NCBI RefSeq assembly: GCF_018130765.1
Contig: NZ_JAFCJZ010000031.1
Coordinates: forward strand, 1-64,000
Direction of reading: 5' to 3'
Source: Bradyrhizobium iriomotense
GTDB lineage: Bacteria > Pseudomonadota > Alphaproteobacteria > Rhizobiales > Xanthobacteraceae
DNA: 64,000 bases
Shown here: one piece after another, positions 17,354 through 27,099 of the stretch
How positions within the stretch are numbered: the stretch's first letter is position 1
Layout of the letters: each line of letters opens with the position of its first letter
Position numbers and translations under genes: made by a program
Notes under the pieces: model-generated
Told to the model about the DNA's origin: nothing
The model's database searches: none
Seen by the model: only the letters and a program-made list of their open reading frames with translations

Positions 17354-19036
17354 CTATTCGGCGGCAGTCGCCGCCAGGCTTGAAGGTTGATATCCGTAGA
17401 ACTGCCGCGCAGCCTGCGGCGTAATCAACCCCTCTGCAAGGTCGAGCTCGATCGATGCCGCCGAGCGTTCGGACGTCTTGCCCCAGCCGCCACCACCGGG
17501 CGTCTCGACTTCCAGACGGTCTCCGGTCTTCAGGACGACCTTGCCCTTCGGAAATTGCGGCTCGCCGTTCTTATACACCTTGCCCGCGCTGCCGGACTGA
17601 CCGCCGACCACGCCGAAGCAGGGATGACGCACCCGCTCGGAGGCCAGGTAAATATTCATCGGGTTGCGGCCGAGGTTGCGCAGTACGACGTGCTGGCCGA
17701 GACCGCCCCGGCTCCTGCCGGCGCCGCCGGAATCCGGGATCAGCTCCTTGCACTCGACCAGCGCCGGCACGGCGAGCTCGAACATCTCGATGGCCGTGAC
17801 CCTGCAATTGGACGGGAAGCTCAACGTGTCGAGGCCGTCGAATTCGGCACGCGCCCCCTGCCCGCCGTGGAAATTCTGCACCGAGCCGTATTGCGAGCCG
17901 TCGTCGCGCCGACCAACGCAATTGGCGGCCCAGATCGGCGCGCCGCCGCTGTCGCCCATCACCTTGTCCGGCACCACCCCTTCCAGCGCCTTGAAGATCA
18001 GCGAGGGAATGACGTGGCCGATCAGGTTGCGCGAATTGCCCGCCGTCCATTGCTGCGGATTGAGGATGGAGCCGAGCGGCGCCTCGTCGGTGATCGGGGT
18101 GATGCAGCCCTCGTTGTTCGGCGTGTCCGGATCGAGCAGGCATTTCAGCGCATAGACCGAATGGGCGTAGCGATAATTGGTACGGCAGTTGATGGAATGC
18201 AGCACCTGGTCCGAGGTGCCGGCATAGTCGACATGGATGGAATCGTCACGGACGATGACGGATGCCTTGAGTGTCACGTCGGTATCATAGCCGTCGAGCA
18301 GGACCTCGGCCGAATAGGTTCCGTTCGGCCATTCCCGGATTGCCTTGCGGGTCTGCGCCTCCGACCTGGTATGGATGGCGTCCGCGAGCTCGTCGATGCT
18401 CTCGAGATTGTACTCGTCCAGGAATTCCAGCAGCTCGCGGCCCATCACGTTGTTGGCCGCGACCATGGATTCGAGATCGCCCATCACCTCGGTCGGAAGG
18501 CGAACGGAGGCCGCGATGATGTCGAGCACATCCTTATTGGGCACACCCGCCTTGTGCAGCTTCACGATCGGAAAGCGAATGCCCTCCTCGAAGATGTCGC
18601 TGGCCTCGGAATGCAGCGGAGCGCCGCCGATATCGGGCAAATGGGCGATCGAGCCGGCATAGGCCACGACCTTGCCCTTCCTGAAGATCGGCGTGATCAT
18701 CGTCACGTCGGGAAGATGGCCGGTGCCGATTTCGGGATCGTTGGTGGCGAGCACGTCGCCGTCTTCCAGCGTCTCTGCCGGAAACTTCGGCAGGAAGTAT
18801 TTTTGCGCGGCGACCGGCAGCGAGGTGATGAACACCGGAATCGACCAGGTGCACTGCGCAAGCGCGCGGCCACGGCTGTCGAGCAGCACGGTCACATAGT
18901 CGTGGTTCTCGCGCACGATCGGCGAGAAGGCGGTCCGGCCGAGCACGATGTCGGCCTGGTCGGCGATGAAGATCAACCTGTTCCACATCACCTGGAGGTT
19001 GATCGGATCGTTGAAATCAGCAGCGTTCACGGACAT
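17354..19036 (-). CDS. hyuB: Hydantoinase B/oxoprolinase-type subunit
   Basis: The 560-residue protein belongs to the HyuB family (hydantoin/oxoproline/acetophenone carboxylase beta subunits). It has the conserved AFSPIVRENHDYVTVLLD start, NDPEIGTGHLPDVTMITPIF, and GGGGWGKTSERS near the C-terminus. It acts with HyuA in ATP-dependent ring opening or carboxylation. The gap to hyuA is 13 nt. The substrate is unknown. Confidence 0.93.
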   Translation of the reverse strand: MSVNAADFNDPINLQVMWNRLIFIADQADIVLGRTAFSPIVRENHDYVTVLLDSRGRALAQCTWSIPVFITSLPVAAQKYFLPKFPAETLEDGDVLATNDPEIGTGHLPDVTMITPIFRKGKVVAYAGSIAHLPDIGGAPLHSEASDIFEEGIRFPIVKLHKAGVPNKDVLDIIAASVRLPTEVMGDLESMVAANNVMGRELLEFLDEYNLESIDELADAIHTRSEAQTRKAIREWPNGTYSAEVLLDGYDTDVTLKASVIVRDDSIHVDYAGTSDQVLHSINCRTNYRYAHSVYALKCLLDPDTPNNEGCITPITDEAPLGSILNPQQWTAGNSRNLIGHVIPSLIFKALEGVVPDKVMGDSGGAPIWAANCVGRRDDGSQYGSVQNFHGGQGARAEFDGLDTLSFPSNCRVTAIEMFELAVPALVECKELIPDSGGAGRSRGGLGQHVVLRNLGRNPMNIYLASERVRHPCFGVVGGQSGSAGKVYKNGEPQFPKGKVVLKTGDRLEVETPGGGGWGKTSERSAASIELDLAEGLITPQAARQFYGYQPSSLAATAAE

Positions 19037-19049
19037 GGATACCTCGTCC

Positions 19050-21116
19050 TCAGGCGATATTGATCACGAGATTGCCATTGATGTCGACGTGAGCGACGCC
19101 GTTCGGTCCGACGACCGCGGTGGACTCTCTCTGCTCGACAATGGCCGGTCCCCTGATTTCCTCGCCAACCGGCAGCTTGTAGTGATCGTAGACCGGTGTT
19201 TCGACGAAGTCGCCGCGCTCGCTGAAATAGACCAAACGGGTCCCCTTCTTCGCCTCGGCGGCATGGCGTGTGTGCGGCCGGGTGACCTGATCCTTCTGAC
19301 CGCTGCAGCGCAAGCGCCAGGTGATCGCCTCGACCGATGAGCCTGCCACGATCCGGCCGAACAGCTCGCGGTAGAGCTTGAAGAAATTGGCGAGCAGCTC
19401 TTCATGGAACTGCTCGGGCGGCAGGCCGCGATCCGGCAGCGCGACGGTAATCTCGTGGCCCTGGCCGACGTGACGCATGTCGACGGTGTAAGTGTTGGTG
19501 ATGGTCTCGGGTGCAACGCCCGCGGCACGGACGACTTCGGCGCCCTGGGCCGCGAGATCTCCGAGCAGGCGATCCATGGTGGCAAAATCCCAGCTGTCGA
19601 CCTGCATCGGAAAACTCGCGGAGAGATCAACCGCGACCGGCGCGATCAGCAGGCCGATCGCCGAGGTGACACCGGCGCCCGTCGGGCAGATGATGCGCTT
19701 GATGCCGAGCTTGCGCGCAATGCCATAGGCATGAACGGGACCGGCGCCGCCGAAGGCGACCATCGGCAGGCTGCGCGGATCGACACCGAGATCGGTCGCG
19801 TGCACCGCCGCGGCCTTGCTCATGGACTCGTTCACGAGATCGTGGATGCCGAAGGCACAGCGGGCAACGCTGACGTCGAGCGAAGATGCAAGCTTCGTCA
19901 TTGCCGCGAGCGCGGCCTCCTCCGACACCTTGAACGAGCCTCCGACGAAGGACTCGGTGCCCATGTAGCCGAGCAGGATATCGGCGTCGGTGACGGTCGG
20001 CTCGGTGCCGCCGCGCTGATAGGCCGCCGGTCCCGGCATCGCGCCGGCCGAACGCGGCCCGACATCCAAAAGCCCGAGCGGGTTCTTCGCCGCGATCGAA
20101 CCGCCGCCGGCGCCGATCTCGATCATGCGGATCGACTGGATCTTGAGCGGGAAGCCCGATCCCTTGCGGAAGCGATGATAGTGGGCGACCTCGAGATCGG
20201 TGCCGACCGTCGGCTCGCCGTTCGGGATCAGGCACAGCTTCGCCGTGGTGCCCCCCATGTCGAAGGACAGCACGCTGCCCTCTCCGGCGATGCGACCGAA
20301 CTCGGCGGCGGCAACCGCGCCTGCGGCCGGCCCCGACTCGATCAGGCGAACCGGCAGCTCGGCGGCACGGCTGCTCGGCACGAGGCCGCCGGACGAGGTC
20401 ATCCAGAGCACCTGGCGATCGATGCCCTTGACGGCGAATTCGCGCTCGAGGTGGGCGACGTGACCCGACATCTGCGGCCGCGTATAGGCGTTGACGACGG
20501 TGGTCGAGGCGCGGTCGAATTCGCGCACCTCCGGGCAGACCTCGGAGGACAGCGAGACGAAGATATCAGGATCCTCCTCGCGCAGCAGGGCTGCGATGCG
20601 CTGCTCGTGGGTCGGATATTTGTAGGCGTGCAGCAGGCAGACGGCGACGGATTTGATGCCCTCCTGGCGCAGGCGGCCTGCGATCCCTCGGACCGTCTCC
20701 TCCTCCAGCGCCGTGATAACCTCGCCATCGGCGGAGATGCGCTCGACCGCGCCAAAACTGTTCGCGCGCGTGACCAGCGGATCCGGATATTTCAGATTGA
20801 GGTCGTAGAGATCGTAGCGTCCCTCGTTGCGGATACGCAGCATGTCCTGGAAGCCGGCGGTCGAGATGAAGCCGGTCTTGACGCCCTTGCGTTCCAGCAC
20901 GGCATTGGTGACCACGGTGGTCGCGCCGAGCACCTGGAGCTTGTCGAGATCGACGAGATCACCGAACTGCTCGAGCAGTTCGGACACACCGCGGACCACG
21001 GCTTCGGCGGGATTGTTAGGCGTGCTCAGCACCTTGTGGAGATGCAATTCACCTTTGTCGTCGAGCAGCGCGAAATCGGTGAAGGTTCCCCCGGTATCGA
21101 ATGCGAGCTTGGCCAT
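19050..21116 (-). CDS. hyuA: Hydantoinase A/oxoprolinase-type ATPase subunit
   Basis: The 688-residue HyuA-family subunit couples ATP hydrolysis to lactam ring opening or ketone carboxylation. It begins MAKLAFDTGGTFTDFALLDD, with the phosphate-binding DTGGTFTD, and later has SFDMGGTTAKLCLI and VAFGGAGPVHAYGIA. The ATG at 21116 follows GAGGA closely. The upstream 237-bp gap to lysR holds a LysR-type palindrome (21273-21295). It heads an operon with hyuB, an SDR and an aldolase. Confidence 0.93.
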   Translation of the reverse strand: MAKLAFDTGGTFTDFALLDDKGELHLHKVLSTPNNPAEAVVRGVSELLEQFGDLVDLDKLQVLGATTVVTNAVLERKGVKTGFISTAGFQDMLRIRNEGRYDLYDLNLKYPDPLVTRANSFGAVERISADGEVITALEEETVRGIAGRLRQEGIKSVAVCLLHAYKYPTHEQRIAALLREEDPDIFVSLSSEVCPEVREFDRASTTVVNAYTRPQMSGHVAHLEREFAVKGIDRQVLWMTSSGGLVPSSRAAELPVRLIESGPAAGAVAAAEFGRIAGEGSVLSFDMGGTTAKLCLIPNGEPTVGTDLEVAHYHRFRKGSGFPLKIQSIRMIEIGAGGGSIAAKNPLGLLDVGPRSAGAMPGPAAYQRGGTEPTVTDADILLGYMGTESFVGGSFKVSEEAALAAMTKLASSLDVSVARCAFGIHDLVNESMSKAAAVHATDLGVDPRSLPMVAFGGAGPVHAYGIARKLGIKRIICPTGAGVTSAIGLLIAPVAVDLSASFPMQVDSWDFATMDRLLGDLAAQGAEVVRAAGVAPETITNTYTVDMRHVGQGHEITVALPDRGLPPEQFHEELLANFFKLYRELFGRIVAGSSVEAITWRLRCSGQKDQVTRPHTRHAAEAKKGTRLVYFSERGDFVETPVYDHYKLPVGEEIRGPAIVEQRESTAVVGPNGVAHVDINGNLVINIA

Positions 21117-21272
21117 CTTTTTCCTCGAAGCGATCGCCGTGCAGGATGACGAAGGATTTTCGAGCTGCCTGCTGAACCGTGCGATCAACGCCTGAATCGG
21201 GAACGCCGGGTTCGACGATGTCTTCGACGGTAGGAAATGCACCCGCCGCTGGCCAACACAACTCCGGTCTGC

Positions 21273-21295
21273 CGCCATAGGTTTTGCTTATGGCG
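21273..21295. promoter_or_regulatory. LysR-type operator upstream of hyuA
   Basis: A 23-bp palindrome, CGCCATAG-N7-TTATGGCG, contains the LTTR T-N11-A core (T21278, A21290). It lies 157-179 bp before the hyuA ATG. Its flank CGGTCTGC is repeated before the identical half-sites at 28430-28452. Confidence 0.7.
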
Positions 21296-21353
21296 TGCAG
21301 CGATCGGCGTTGGACACGTCTGTCCCTGCAATGGATACGCCGGCCGGCGGGGT

Positions 21354-22292
21354 CTAGACCGCGCGGATGCCTTGCGGATGGCCGCGCATCAGCTTCTCTA
21401 CCACCGTGAGAAGCACCGATCGTGTCGCCAGCGCGGGCTCCGAGAGCGGCAGGTGATCCGACACGCACAGCGAAACGGTCGCCTCGATCGCCGGACGAAT
21501 GAGCCGCCGGACCTCGACGCCCTCGAAGCTGGATGCGCTTGCGGCCACCGAGGCCGGCAGGATGGTCGAGCCGAGCCCTTCCGTGACCGCAGCTCCGAGC
21601 GCTGAGACGGATTCGATCTCCGAGACGACGTTCGGCGTCACCCGCGCCCGCGCCAGCGATTCATCGATCAATCGCCGCAGGAAATGGCCCTGGCTCGGCA
21701 AGAGCAGCTTGACGTCGGCGAGCGCCGAGAGCGCCAGCGGTTCATCGGCCGCCTTCTTTGCTCCCTGCTCCGCCCGGGAGACCAGATACAGCTCCTCCCG
21801 AAACAGCGGCTGCAGCTTCACGCCCTTGATCGGACCGGAGCCGTAGATCATGGCCATGTCCATCTTGCCGGTCATGATGAGTTCGCTCAGCACATGACCG
21901 AAACTGTCATTGATATGGACGATGATCTGCGGATGCAGCGCCGACATCTCTTTCAGGATCGGCAGCGACAACGTGCTCGACGCCGAATAGGTCGCAAGCC
22001 CGATCGACACGCGCCCGGCCAGCGCCTTGGTCGATTGATCGATATCGATCTGCGCCTGCTCGATCTGCTTCAAGAGCAATTGGGCGTGGCGGTAGAGAAT
22101 GAGCCCCGCTTCGGTCGGGACGATGCCGTGGTTGCTGCGCAGAAGCAGCTTGTGCTTGAAATGGCTTTCAAGCGCGGCGATCTGCTGCGACAGCGCGGGC
22201 TGTGCCGTCCGCAACAGGCCGGCGGCGCGCGAGACGCTGCCGGCGTCGACGACTTTGACAAAGCTTTTCAGCTTCCTGAAATCGACGCTCAT
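21354..22292 (-). CDS. LysR-family transcriptional regulator
   Basis: The 312-residue protein has an N-terminal winged helix-turn-helix (residues 1-60, with VSRAAGLLRTAQPALSQQIAALE) and a C-terminal effector-binding domain. It resembles the Nac/Cbl-like LTTR subgroup starting MDFRKLKSFVKVVDAGS. Gene order places it between the aminotransferase and hyuA. It probably controls hyuA and the second importer through matching palindromes at 21273-21295 and 28430-28452. Confidence 0.93.
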   Translation of the reverse strand: MSVDFRKLKSFVKVVDAGSVSRAAGLLRTAQPALSQQIAALESHFKHKLLLRSNHGIVPTEAGLILYRHAQLLLKQIEQAQIDIDQSTKALAGRVSIGLATYSASSTLSLPILKEMSALHPQIIVHINDSFGHVLSELIMTGKMDMAMIYGSGPIKGVKLQPLFREELYLVSRAEQGAKKAADEPLALSALADVKLLLPSQGHFLRRLIDESLARARVTPNVVSEIESVSALGAAVTEGLGSTILPASVAASASSFEGVEVRRLIRPAIEATVSLCVSDHLPLSEPALATRSVLLTVVEKLMRGHPQGIRAV

Positions 22293-22351
22293 CTCGGTCG
22301 AATGCTGGTCCTGGAAAGAAGGTCTAGAGCAGTACTATCCTTTATCTAGCC

Positions 22352-22365
22352 CATTGATTTCAATG
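22352..22365. promoter_or_regulatory. Short palindrome upstream of lysR
   Basis: CATTGA-TT-TCAATG is a perfect 14-bp inverted repeat about 60-73 bp before the lysR ATG. It may be an operator for lysR itself or an unrelated site. It is unlike the CGCCATA palindromes. Confidence 0.3.
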
Positions 22366-22413
22366 AGATTCTTTTCGACACCGCTGTTTTCCAGGCGCCC
22401 CTGCGCCTCACGT

Positions 22414-23622
22414 TCAGGAAAGCGCCCGGCAAGCCTTCTCGATGCGGTCGCAGGCTTCCCTGATCGCCTCCATCGAGGTCGCAATCGAGAGGCGGAAATA
22501 CGGTGAGAGCCCGTAAGCTGCGCCCTGGACGGCCGCCACGCCGACGCCATCCAGCAGATAGAGCACGAAGTCGAGATCGTTCTCGATGACCTTGCCATCC
22601 GGCGTGGTCTTGCCGATGACACCGGCACATCCGGGGTAGAGATAAAACGCCCCGTCCGGCACCAGACATGACAGGCCCGGAATCGCATTCAGCCGCGCGC
22701 AGGCATAGTCGCGCCGTTCCTTGTAGAGCTTGACGCTGTCCCGCACGAACGACTGGTCGCTCGTGAGCGCATGCGCCGCTGCGGCCTGGCTGATCGACGA
22801 AGGGCACGACGACATCTGCGACTGCAGCTTGTTGATGGCGGCGACCAGCGGCGCGGGACCCGCGGCGTAGCCAATGCGCCATCCGGTCATGGCGTAGGTC
22901 TTGGACACGCCGTTGGTGAGCAGAACGCGTTCCTTCAGCGCGGGCACGGCAGCCGCCAGCGTGGTGGCCGGCTCGTCGCGGTACCAGATCTGGTCGTAGA
23001 TGTCGTCGGACAGCACCAGCACGTTCGGATGGCGGAGCAGAACCTCGCCGAGGGCCTGAAGGTCCGAGCGCGAATACGCCGCGCCGGTCGGGTTCGAGGG
23101 CGCATTGAGGATCAGCCAGCGCGTCTTTGGAGTGATGGCAGCCTCGAGCGCGTCCGCCGTCAGCTTAAAGCCCTGGTTCTCCGAGCAGCGGACGATGACG
23201 GGCTTGCCGTCATTGGCGATCACCATATCGGGATAGGAGACCCAATAGGGTGCGGGGATGATGACCTCCGCCCCCTCCTCCACGCTCGCCATCAGCGCCA
23301 GGAACAGGATCTGCTTGGCGCCGCCTCCGACGCAGATCTCGTTGTCGGCATAGTCGAGGCCGAGGCGGCGTTTGTAGTCGGCGATGATCCCCTTGCGCAG
23401 GGCGACGGTGCCGTTGACCGCGGTGTATTTCGTCTCGCCGCGATCGATCGCCTCGTGCGCCGCCGTCTTGACGTCATCGGGCGTGTCGAAGTCCGGCTCG
23501 CCGATCGCCATGTCGACGATGTCGCGTCCCGCCGCCTTCAGTTCGCGAACGCGGGCGGACGCCGCCGTGGTCGGAGAAATCTTGATACGCGAGACGCGCG
23601 CAGCCGGCACGAAAATCGTCAC
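22414..23622 (-). CDS. Class I aminotransferase (aspartate aminotransferase-like)
   Basis: The 402-residue fold-type I PLP enzyme has the DMAIGEPDFDTP substrate-side region, LNAPSNPTGAAYS (PLP-contact Asn), and LTNGVSKTYAMTGWRIGY with the Schiff-base lysine. This is the AspC/AatA Igamma type. The start is a GTG at 23622, preceded by AAAGGA 8 nt upstream. It follows livF2 by 60 bp and may be cotranscribed with the importer operon, providing transamination of the imported compound or its product. Confidence 0.92.
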   Translation of the reverse strand: MTIFVPAARVSRIKISPTTAASARVRELKAAGRDIVDMAIGEPDFDTPDDVKTAAHEAIDRGETKYTAVNGTVALRKGIIADYKRRLGLDYADNEICVGGGAKQILFLALMASVEEGAEVIIPAPYWVSYPDMVIANDGKPVIVRCSENQGFKLTADALEAAITPKTRWLILNAPSNPTGAAYSRSDLQALGEVLLRHPNVLVLSDDIYDQIWYRDEPATTLAAAVPALKERVLLTNGVSKTYAMTGWRIGYAAGPAPLVAAINKLQSQMSSCPSSISQAAAAHALTSDQSFVRDSVKLYKERRDYACARLNAIPGLSCLVPDGAFYLYPGCAGVIGKTTPDGKVIENDLDFVLYLLDGVGVAAVQGAAYGLSPYFRLSIATSMEAIREACDRIEKACRALS

Positions 23623-23682
23623 TTTGGTCGTCCTTTGAGTTTCGAATGTATCCGCGCCCGCTCGCGGCGAACGCAATGATTG

Positions 23683-24423
23683 CTAGTGCTCGACCTCGGT
23701 TTCGCCGCGCATGCGGCCCGTGAGGAACAATTCGCCGAGCTCGTCGTGGGTGATATCCGCAGGCCTGCCGTCCCAGATCACCTTGCCGAGGCGCAGGATC
23801 ACCGCGCGCTGGGCGACCTCCATCGCCTTCTTGGTGTTCTGCTCGACCAGCAGGATGGTCTGGCCGGTCGCGTTGATACGGAGCAGCTCGTCGAACACGA
23901 TGCCGATCGCGCTCGGCGAAAGCCCGACTGACGGCTCGTCGACCAGAAGGATCTTCGGCCGCTGCAGGACGGCCATCGCCACCTCCAGCAATTGCTGCTC
24001 GCCGCCGGACATGTTTCCGGCCAAGGTATTGCGACGCGTCTTCAGGATCGGGAACAGGTCGTAGACATAGTCCCGTTCCGCTTTCACCTGGCTGTCACGC
24101 AACGTATAGGCGGCCATCTGCAGATTTTCGTCGACGGTCATCACCGGAAAATTGCAACGTCCCTGCGGCACCCAGGAGATGCCTTCCGCCAGGATCGCAC
24201 GCGACCTGAAGGATGTGATCTCCTTGCCCTGCCAGTTGATGCTGCCGCCCTTGATGGTCGTCATCCCATAGAGCGTCTTCAGCAGGGTCGACTTGCCGGC
24301 GCCGTTCGGTCCCATCAGCGCGACGAACTGCCCTTGCGGAACATCGAGATCGACCCCATTGAGGATATCCAGCGAGCCGTAGCCCGCGCGCAGTCCCTTG
24401 ATCGAGAGAGAGGGTTCAGCCAC
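23683..24423 (-). CDS. livF: LivF-type ATPase of second branched-chain-type importer
   Basis: The 246-residue ATPase has Walker A (GPNGAGKST), signature MSGGEQQ, Walker B (ILLVDEPSVGL) and VEQN. The start is a GTG at 24423 (VAEPSLSIKGL); it overlaps livG by 8 nt. It is part of the importer operon 28287-23683. Confidence 0.93.
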   Translation of the reverse strand: MAEPSLSIKGLRAGYGSLDILNGVDLDVPQGQFVALMGPNGAGKSTLLKTLYGMTTIKGGSINWQGKEITSFRSRAILAEGISWVPQGRCNFPVMTVDENLQMAAYTLRDSQVKAERDYVYDLFPILKTRRNTLAGNMSGGEQQLLEVAMAVLQRPKILLVDEPSVGLSPSAIGIVFDELLRINATGQTILLVEQNTKKAMEVAQRAVILRLGKVIWDGRPADITHDELGELFLTGRMRGETEVEH

Positions 24424-25186
24424 CGAGATAGGCCTCCCGCACCGCCTGGTTCTGGACGATATCGTCGGGTGTGCCTTCAGCAAGCTTGCGGCCCTGGTCG
24501 AGCACGACCACACGCTTGCAGAGGCTCGTCACCACGTCGATGTTGTGCTCGATGATGAGGAAACTGACGCCGAAGGAGGTGTTGGCGAGACGGATGCTGT
24601 CGACCACCCTCTCGATCAGCTTGGGATTGATGCCGGCCATCGGCTCGTCGAGCAGGATGAGCTTCGGCTCCGGCATCAGCATCGAGGCGAACTGGATCAG
24701 CTTCTGCTGGCCGCCGGACAGCTTGCCCGCCGGCTGGAAGCGCACGTCCCAAAGGCCGGCGATCTTGATCAGCTCGCGCGCACGCTCCCGCAGCGCCGCG
24801 ACGCGGTTGCGCGCCGCCGATCCAATCCCGAACGTCGACAAGATACCGGGAAAGGTGAACATCTGGCCGGCGATGACGAGGTTCTCCTCGATATCGAGCG
24901 CGGAGAACACCACGGTCTTCTGGAATGACCTCAGCATGCGGCCTTCACGGGCGATGTCGTTCAGCGACCAGCCGGTGATGTCCTGACCGTCGAGCTTCAC
25001 GGCGCCGGCGCTGGGCTTCGCGAGCCCCGTCACGCAATCGAAGAAGGTCGACTTGCCCGAGCCGTTCGGGCCAATGAGCCCGCAGATCTCGCCACGATCC
25101 ACGTGCAGATCGACGCCGTCGACGGCGCGTACCGCACCATAGGACTTGCAGAGGCCGGAGATGTCGAGGATCGGAAGGCCGGTCAT
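24416..25186 (-). CDS. livG: LivG-type ATPase of second branched-chain-type importer
   Basis: The 256-residue ATPase has Walker A (GPNGSGKST), an intact signature LSGGQQK, Walker B (LILLDEPMAGI) and IIEH. The ATG at 25186 overlaps the livM2 TGA (ATGA). Unlike LivG of system 1, its signature is normal. Confidence 0.93.
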   Translation of the reverse strand: MTGLPILDISGLCKSYGAVRAVDGVDLHVDRGEICGLIGPNGSGKSTFFDCVTGLAKPSAGAVKLDGQDITGWSLNDIAREGRMLRSFQKTVVFSALDIEENLVIAGQMFTFPGILSTFGIGSAARNRVAALRERARELIKIAGLWDVRFQPAGKLSGGQQKLIQFASMLMPEPKLILLDEPMAGINPKLIERVVDSIRLANTSFGVSFLIIEHNIDVVTSLCKRVVVLDQGRKLAEGTPDDIVQNQAVREAYLGG

Positions 25187-26196
25187 TTGCGCCTCTCCAG
25201 GAAGGACCAGAAGCGGGCGATGAGCGGCGCGAACCCGCTGGGGAACCAGAAGACGAGCCCGAGCAGGAAGAAGCCGTAGGCGATCATGCGCAGCTCCGGC
25301 GCGACGCGCAGCGCTTCGGTGAGACCGACGAACAGCAGGCTGCCGAAGATGACGCCCGAAATGGTCCCCGCGCCGCCGCCGAGCACGATGATCAGCATCG
25401 TGGTCGAGTAGTACATCTGGAACGTGAGCGGGCTGACGACGGTGAGGTAGTGCGCATAGAGGCTGCCGCCGAGGCCGGCGAAGGCGGCGCTGATCATGAA
25501 GACCACCAGCTTGTAGTACCAGGTGGGAATGCCGACGGATTCCGCGAGCGTCTCGTTCTCGCGGATGGCGATCATGTTCCGCCCCGCCGGCGAACGAACG
25601 ATGAGGTAGGCGACCAGCGTGGCGATCGCGGCGATCGCAAGGACCAGATAGTAGAAGCTGACCGTCCCGGAGACGGTGAACGACGCCGGCCCCAGCGCAA
25701 ACCAAGGTTTTGGAATCGCCGCCAGGCCCATGTCGCCGCGCGTCAGGCTGATCCAGTTCTTGGCGATGGCCTGGCCGATGATGACGAAGCCCAGCGTGCA
25801 CATCACGAAGGAGGTCGCGCGCAGCCTCAGCGCGGGAATGCCGAGCGGCAGCGCGATGGCACCGGCCATGAGGCCCGCTGCCAGGAAGTTGACATAGAAG
25901 GGCGTTCCGAAATGCACCGCGAGCAGCGCGGACGTGTAGGCGCCGATGCCGAAGAACGCGGCCTGCGCGAGCGACAACAGCCCGGTATAGCCGAGCAGCA
26001 GGTTGAGCCCGTGCGCCGGCAGGAGAAAGATCAGGGCGATAATGATCGCGTGCAGGGGATAGTTGCCGAGGAACAGCGGCGCGATACACGCCAGCGCGAT
26101 CAGCGCGATACCGAAGGGAACGCGGAGGTCGCGCCCCGTCGTCGTGGCTGTGAGTTCAGCGGGCGTCATGTTCGGCTCTCGGGCGATCTCGCTCAC
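25183..26196 (-). CDS. livM: LivM-type permease of second importer
   Basis: The 337-residue inner-membrane permease has about eight to ten hydrophobic helices. It contains the family motif LLLGYTGLLSLAQAAFFGIGAY and coupling loop RENETLAESVGIPTWYYK. It lies 18 nt from the livH2 stop. Confidence 0.93.
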   Translation of the reverse strand: MSEIAREPNMTPAELTATTTGRDLRVPFGIALIALACIAPLFLGNYPLHAIIIALIFLLPAHGLNLLLGYTGLLSLAQAAFFGIGAYTSALLAVHFGTPFYVNFLAAGLMAGAIALPLGIPALRLRATSFVMCTLGFVIIGQAIAKNWISLTRGDMGLAAIPKPWFALGPASFTVSGTVSFYYLVLAIAAIATLVAYLIVRSPAGRNMIAIRENETLAESVGIPTWYYKLVVFMISAAFAGLGGSLYAHYLTVVSPLTFQMYYSTTMLIIVLGGGAGTISGVIFGSLLFVGLTEALRVAPELRMIAYGFFLLGLVFWFPSGFAPLIARFWSFLERRK

Positions 26197-26214
26197 CTGT
26201 CATCACCACCGCAT

Positions 26215-27087
26215 CTAGAAGCGCGCCTGCGCGGAAAACAGCCCATGCGGGCGCCACATCAGCACCAGCATCAGGGTCGCAAAGCCGACCGTGTCTCGGA
26301 ATTGCAGGCCGACATAAGTGGCGACCAGGCTCTCGGCGATACCGAGGATCATGGCGGCGACGAACGTGCCGCGCACGTTGCCGAGCCCGCCCATGATGAT
26401 GATCGGCAGCGTCTTGAAGGTGATCAGCTCACCCATGCCGCCATAGACGCTCACGTTCACCGGCGCCGTCAGCACGCCCGAGAGCGCGGCAAGACAGGCA
26501 CCGACGATGAACGTCCACAGTGCGATATGGCGAACGTCGATGCCGACCACTGCGCAGCACTCGATGTTCTGGGAGACCGCGCGCATGGCCTTGCCCATCC
26601 GGCTGTAGGTCACCATCAGCTCGAGCCCGACGAAGGTGACGAGACCGACGATGATGATCAGGATGCGCTGTTCGGCCAGGGTGAAGCCGAAGACGCTCAC
26701 CGGCTCGATATAGCCGCCGGAGAAGAACTTGTAGCTGCCGCCGAACAGCAGGATGACCGTGTTCTGCAGGATCAGGGCGACGCCGAGCGTGGCGAGAACG
26801 CCAGCCTCGGCCGGCGCCCCGACGATCCGCTGCATCACGAAGTTGCCGACCACGACGGCGATGACCGCCGTCGCAACCACGCCGATCACGACCGCGACCG
26901 GATACGGCAGATCGAAATAGTCGATCGCGAACCAGGCCCCGAACGTGCCGAGCATGTAGTATTCGCCGTGGGCGAAGTTGATGGCCCGCAGGACGCCGAA
27001 GATCATCGTCATGCCGACGGCAACGATCGCGTAGACCGATCCGGAAACGATGCCGTTAACGACCTGCTCGATGATCGTGTAGAACAT
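26215..27087 (-). CDS. livH: LivH-type permease of second importer
   Basis: The 290-residue permease starts MFYTIIEQVVNGIVSGSVYA. It contains GMTMIFGVLRAINFAHGEYYMLG and the coupling loop MRAVSQNIECCAVVGID. It lies 12 nt from the binding-protein stop. Confidence 0.93.
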   Translation of the reverse strand: MFYTIIEQVVNGIVSGSVYAIVAVGMTMIFGVLRAINFAHGEYYMLGTFGAWFAIDYFDLPYPVAVVIGVVATAVIAVVVGNFVMQRIVGAPAEAGVLATLGVALILQNTVILLFGGSYKFFSGGYIEPVSVFGFTLAEQRILIIIVGLVTFVGLELMVTYSRMGKAMRAVSQNIECCAVVGIDVRHIALWTFIVGACLAALSGVLTAPVNVSVYGGMGELITFKTLPIIIMGGLGNVRGTFVAAMILGIAESLVATYVGLQFRDTVGFATLMLVLMWRPHGLFSAQARF

Positions 27088-27099
27088 GGGCCACCGTTC

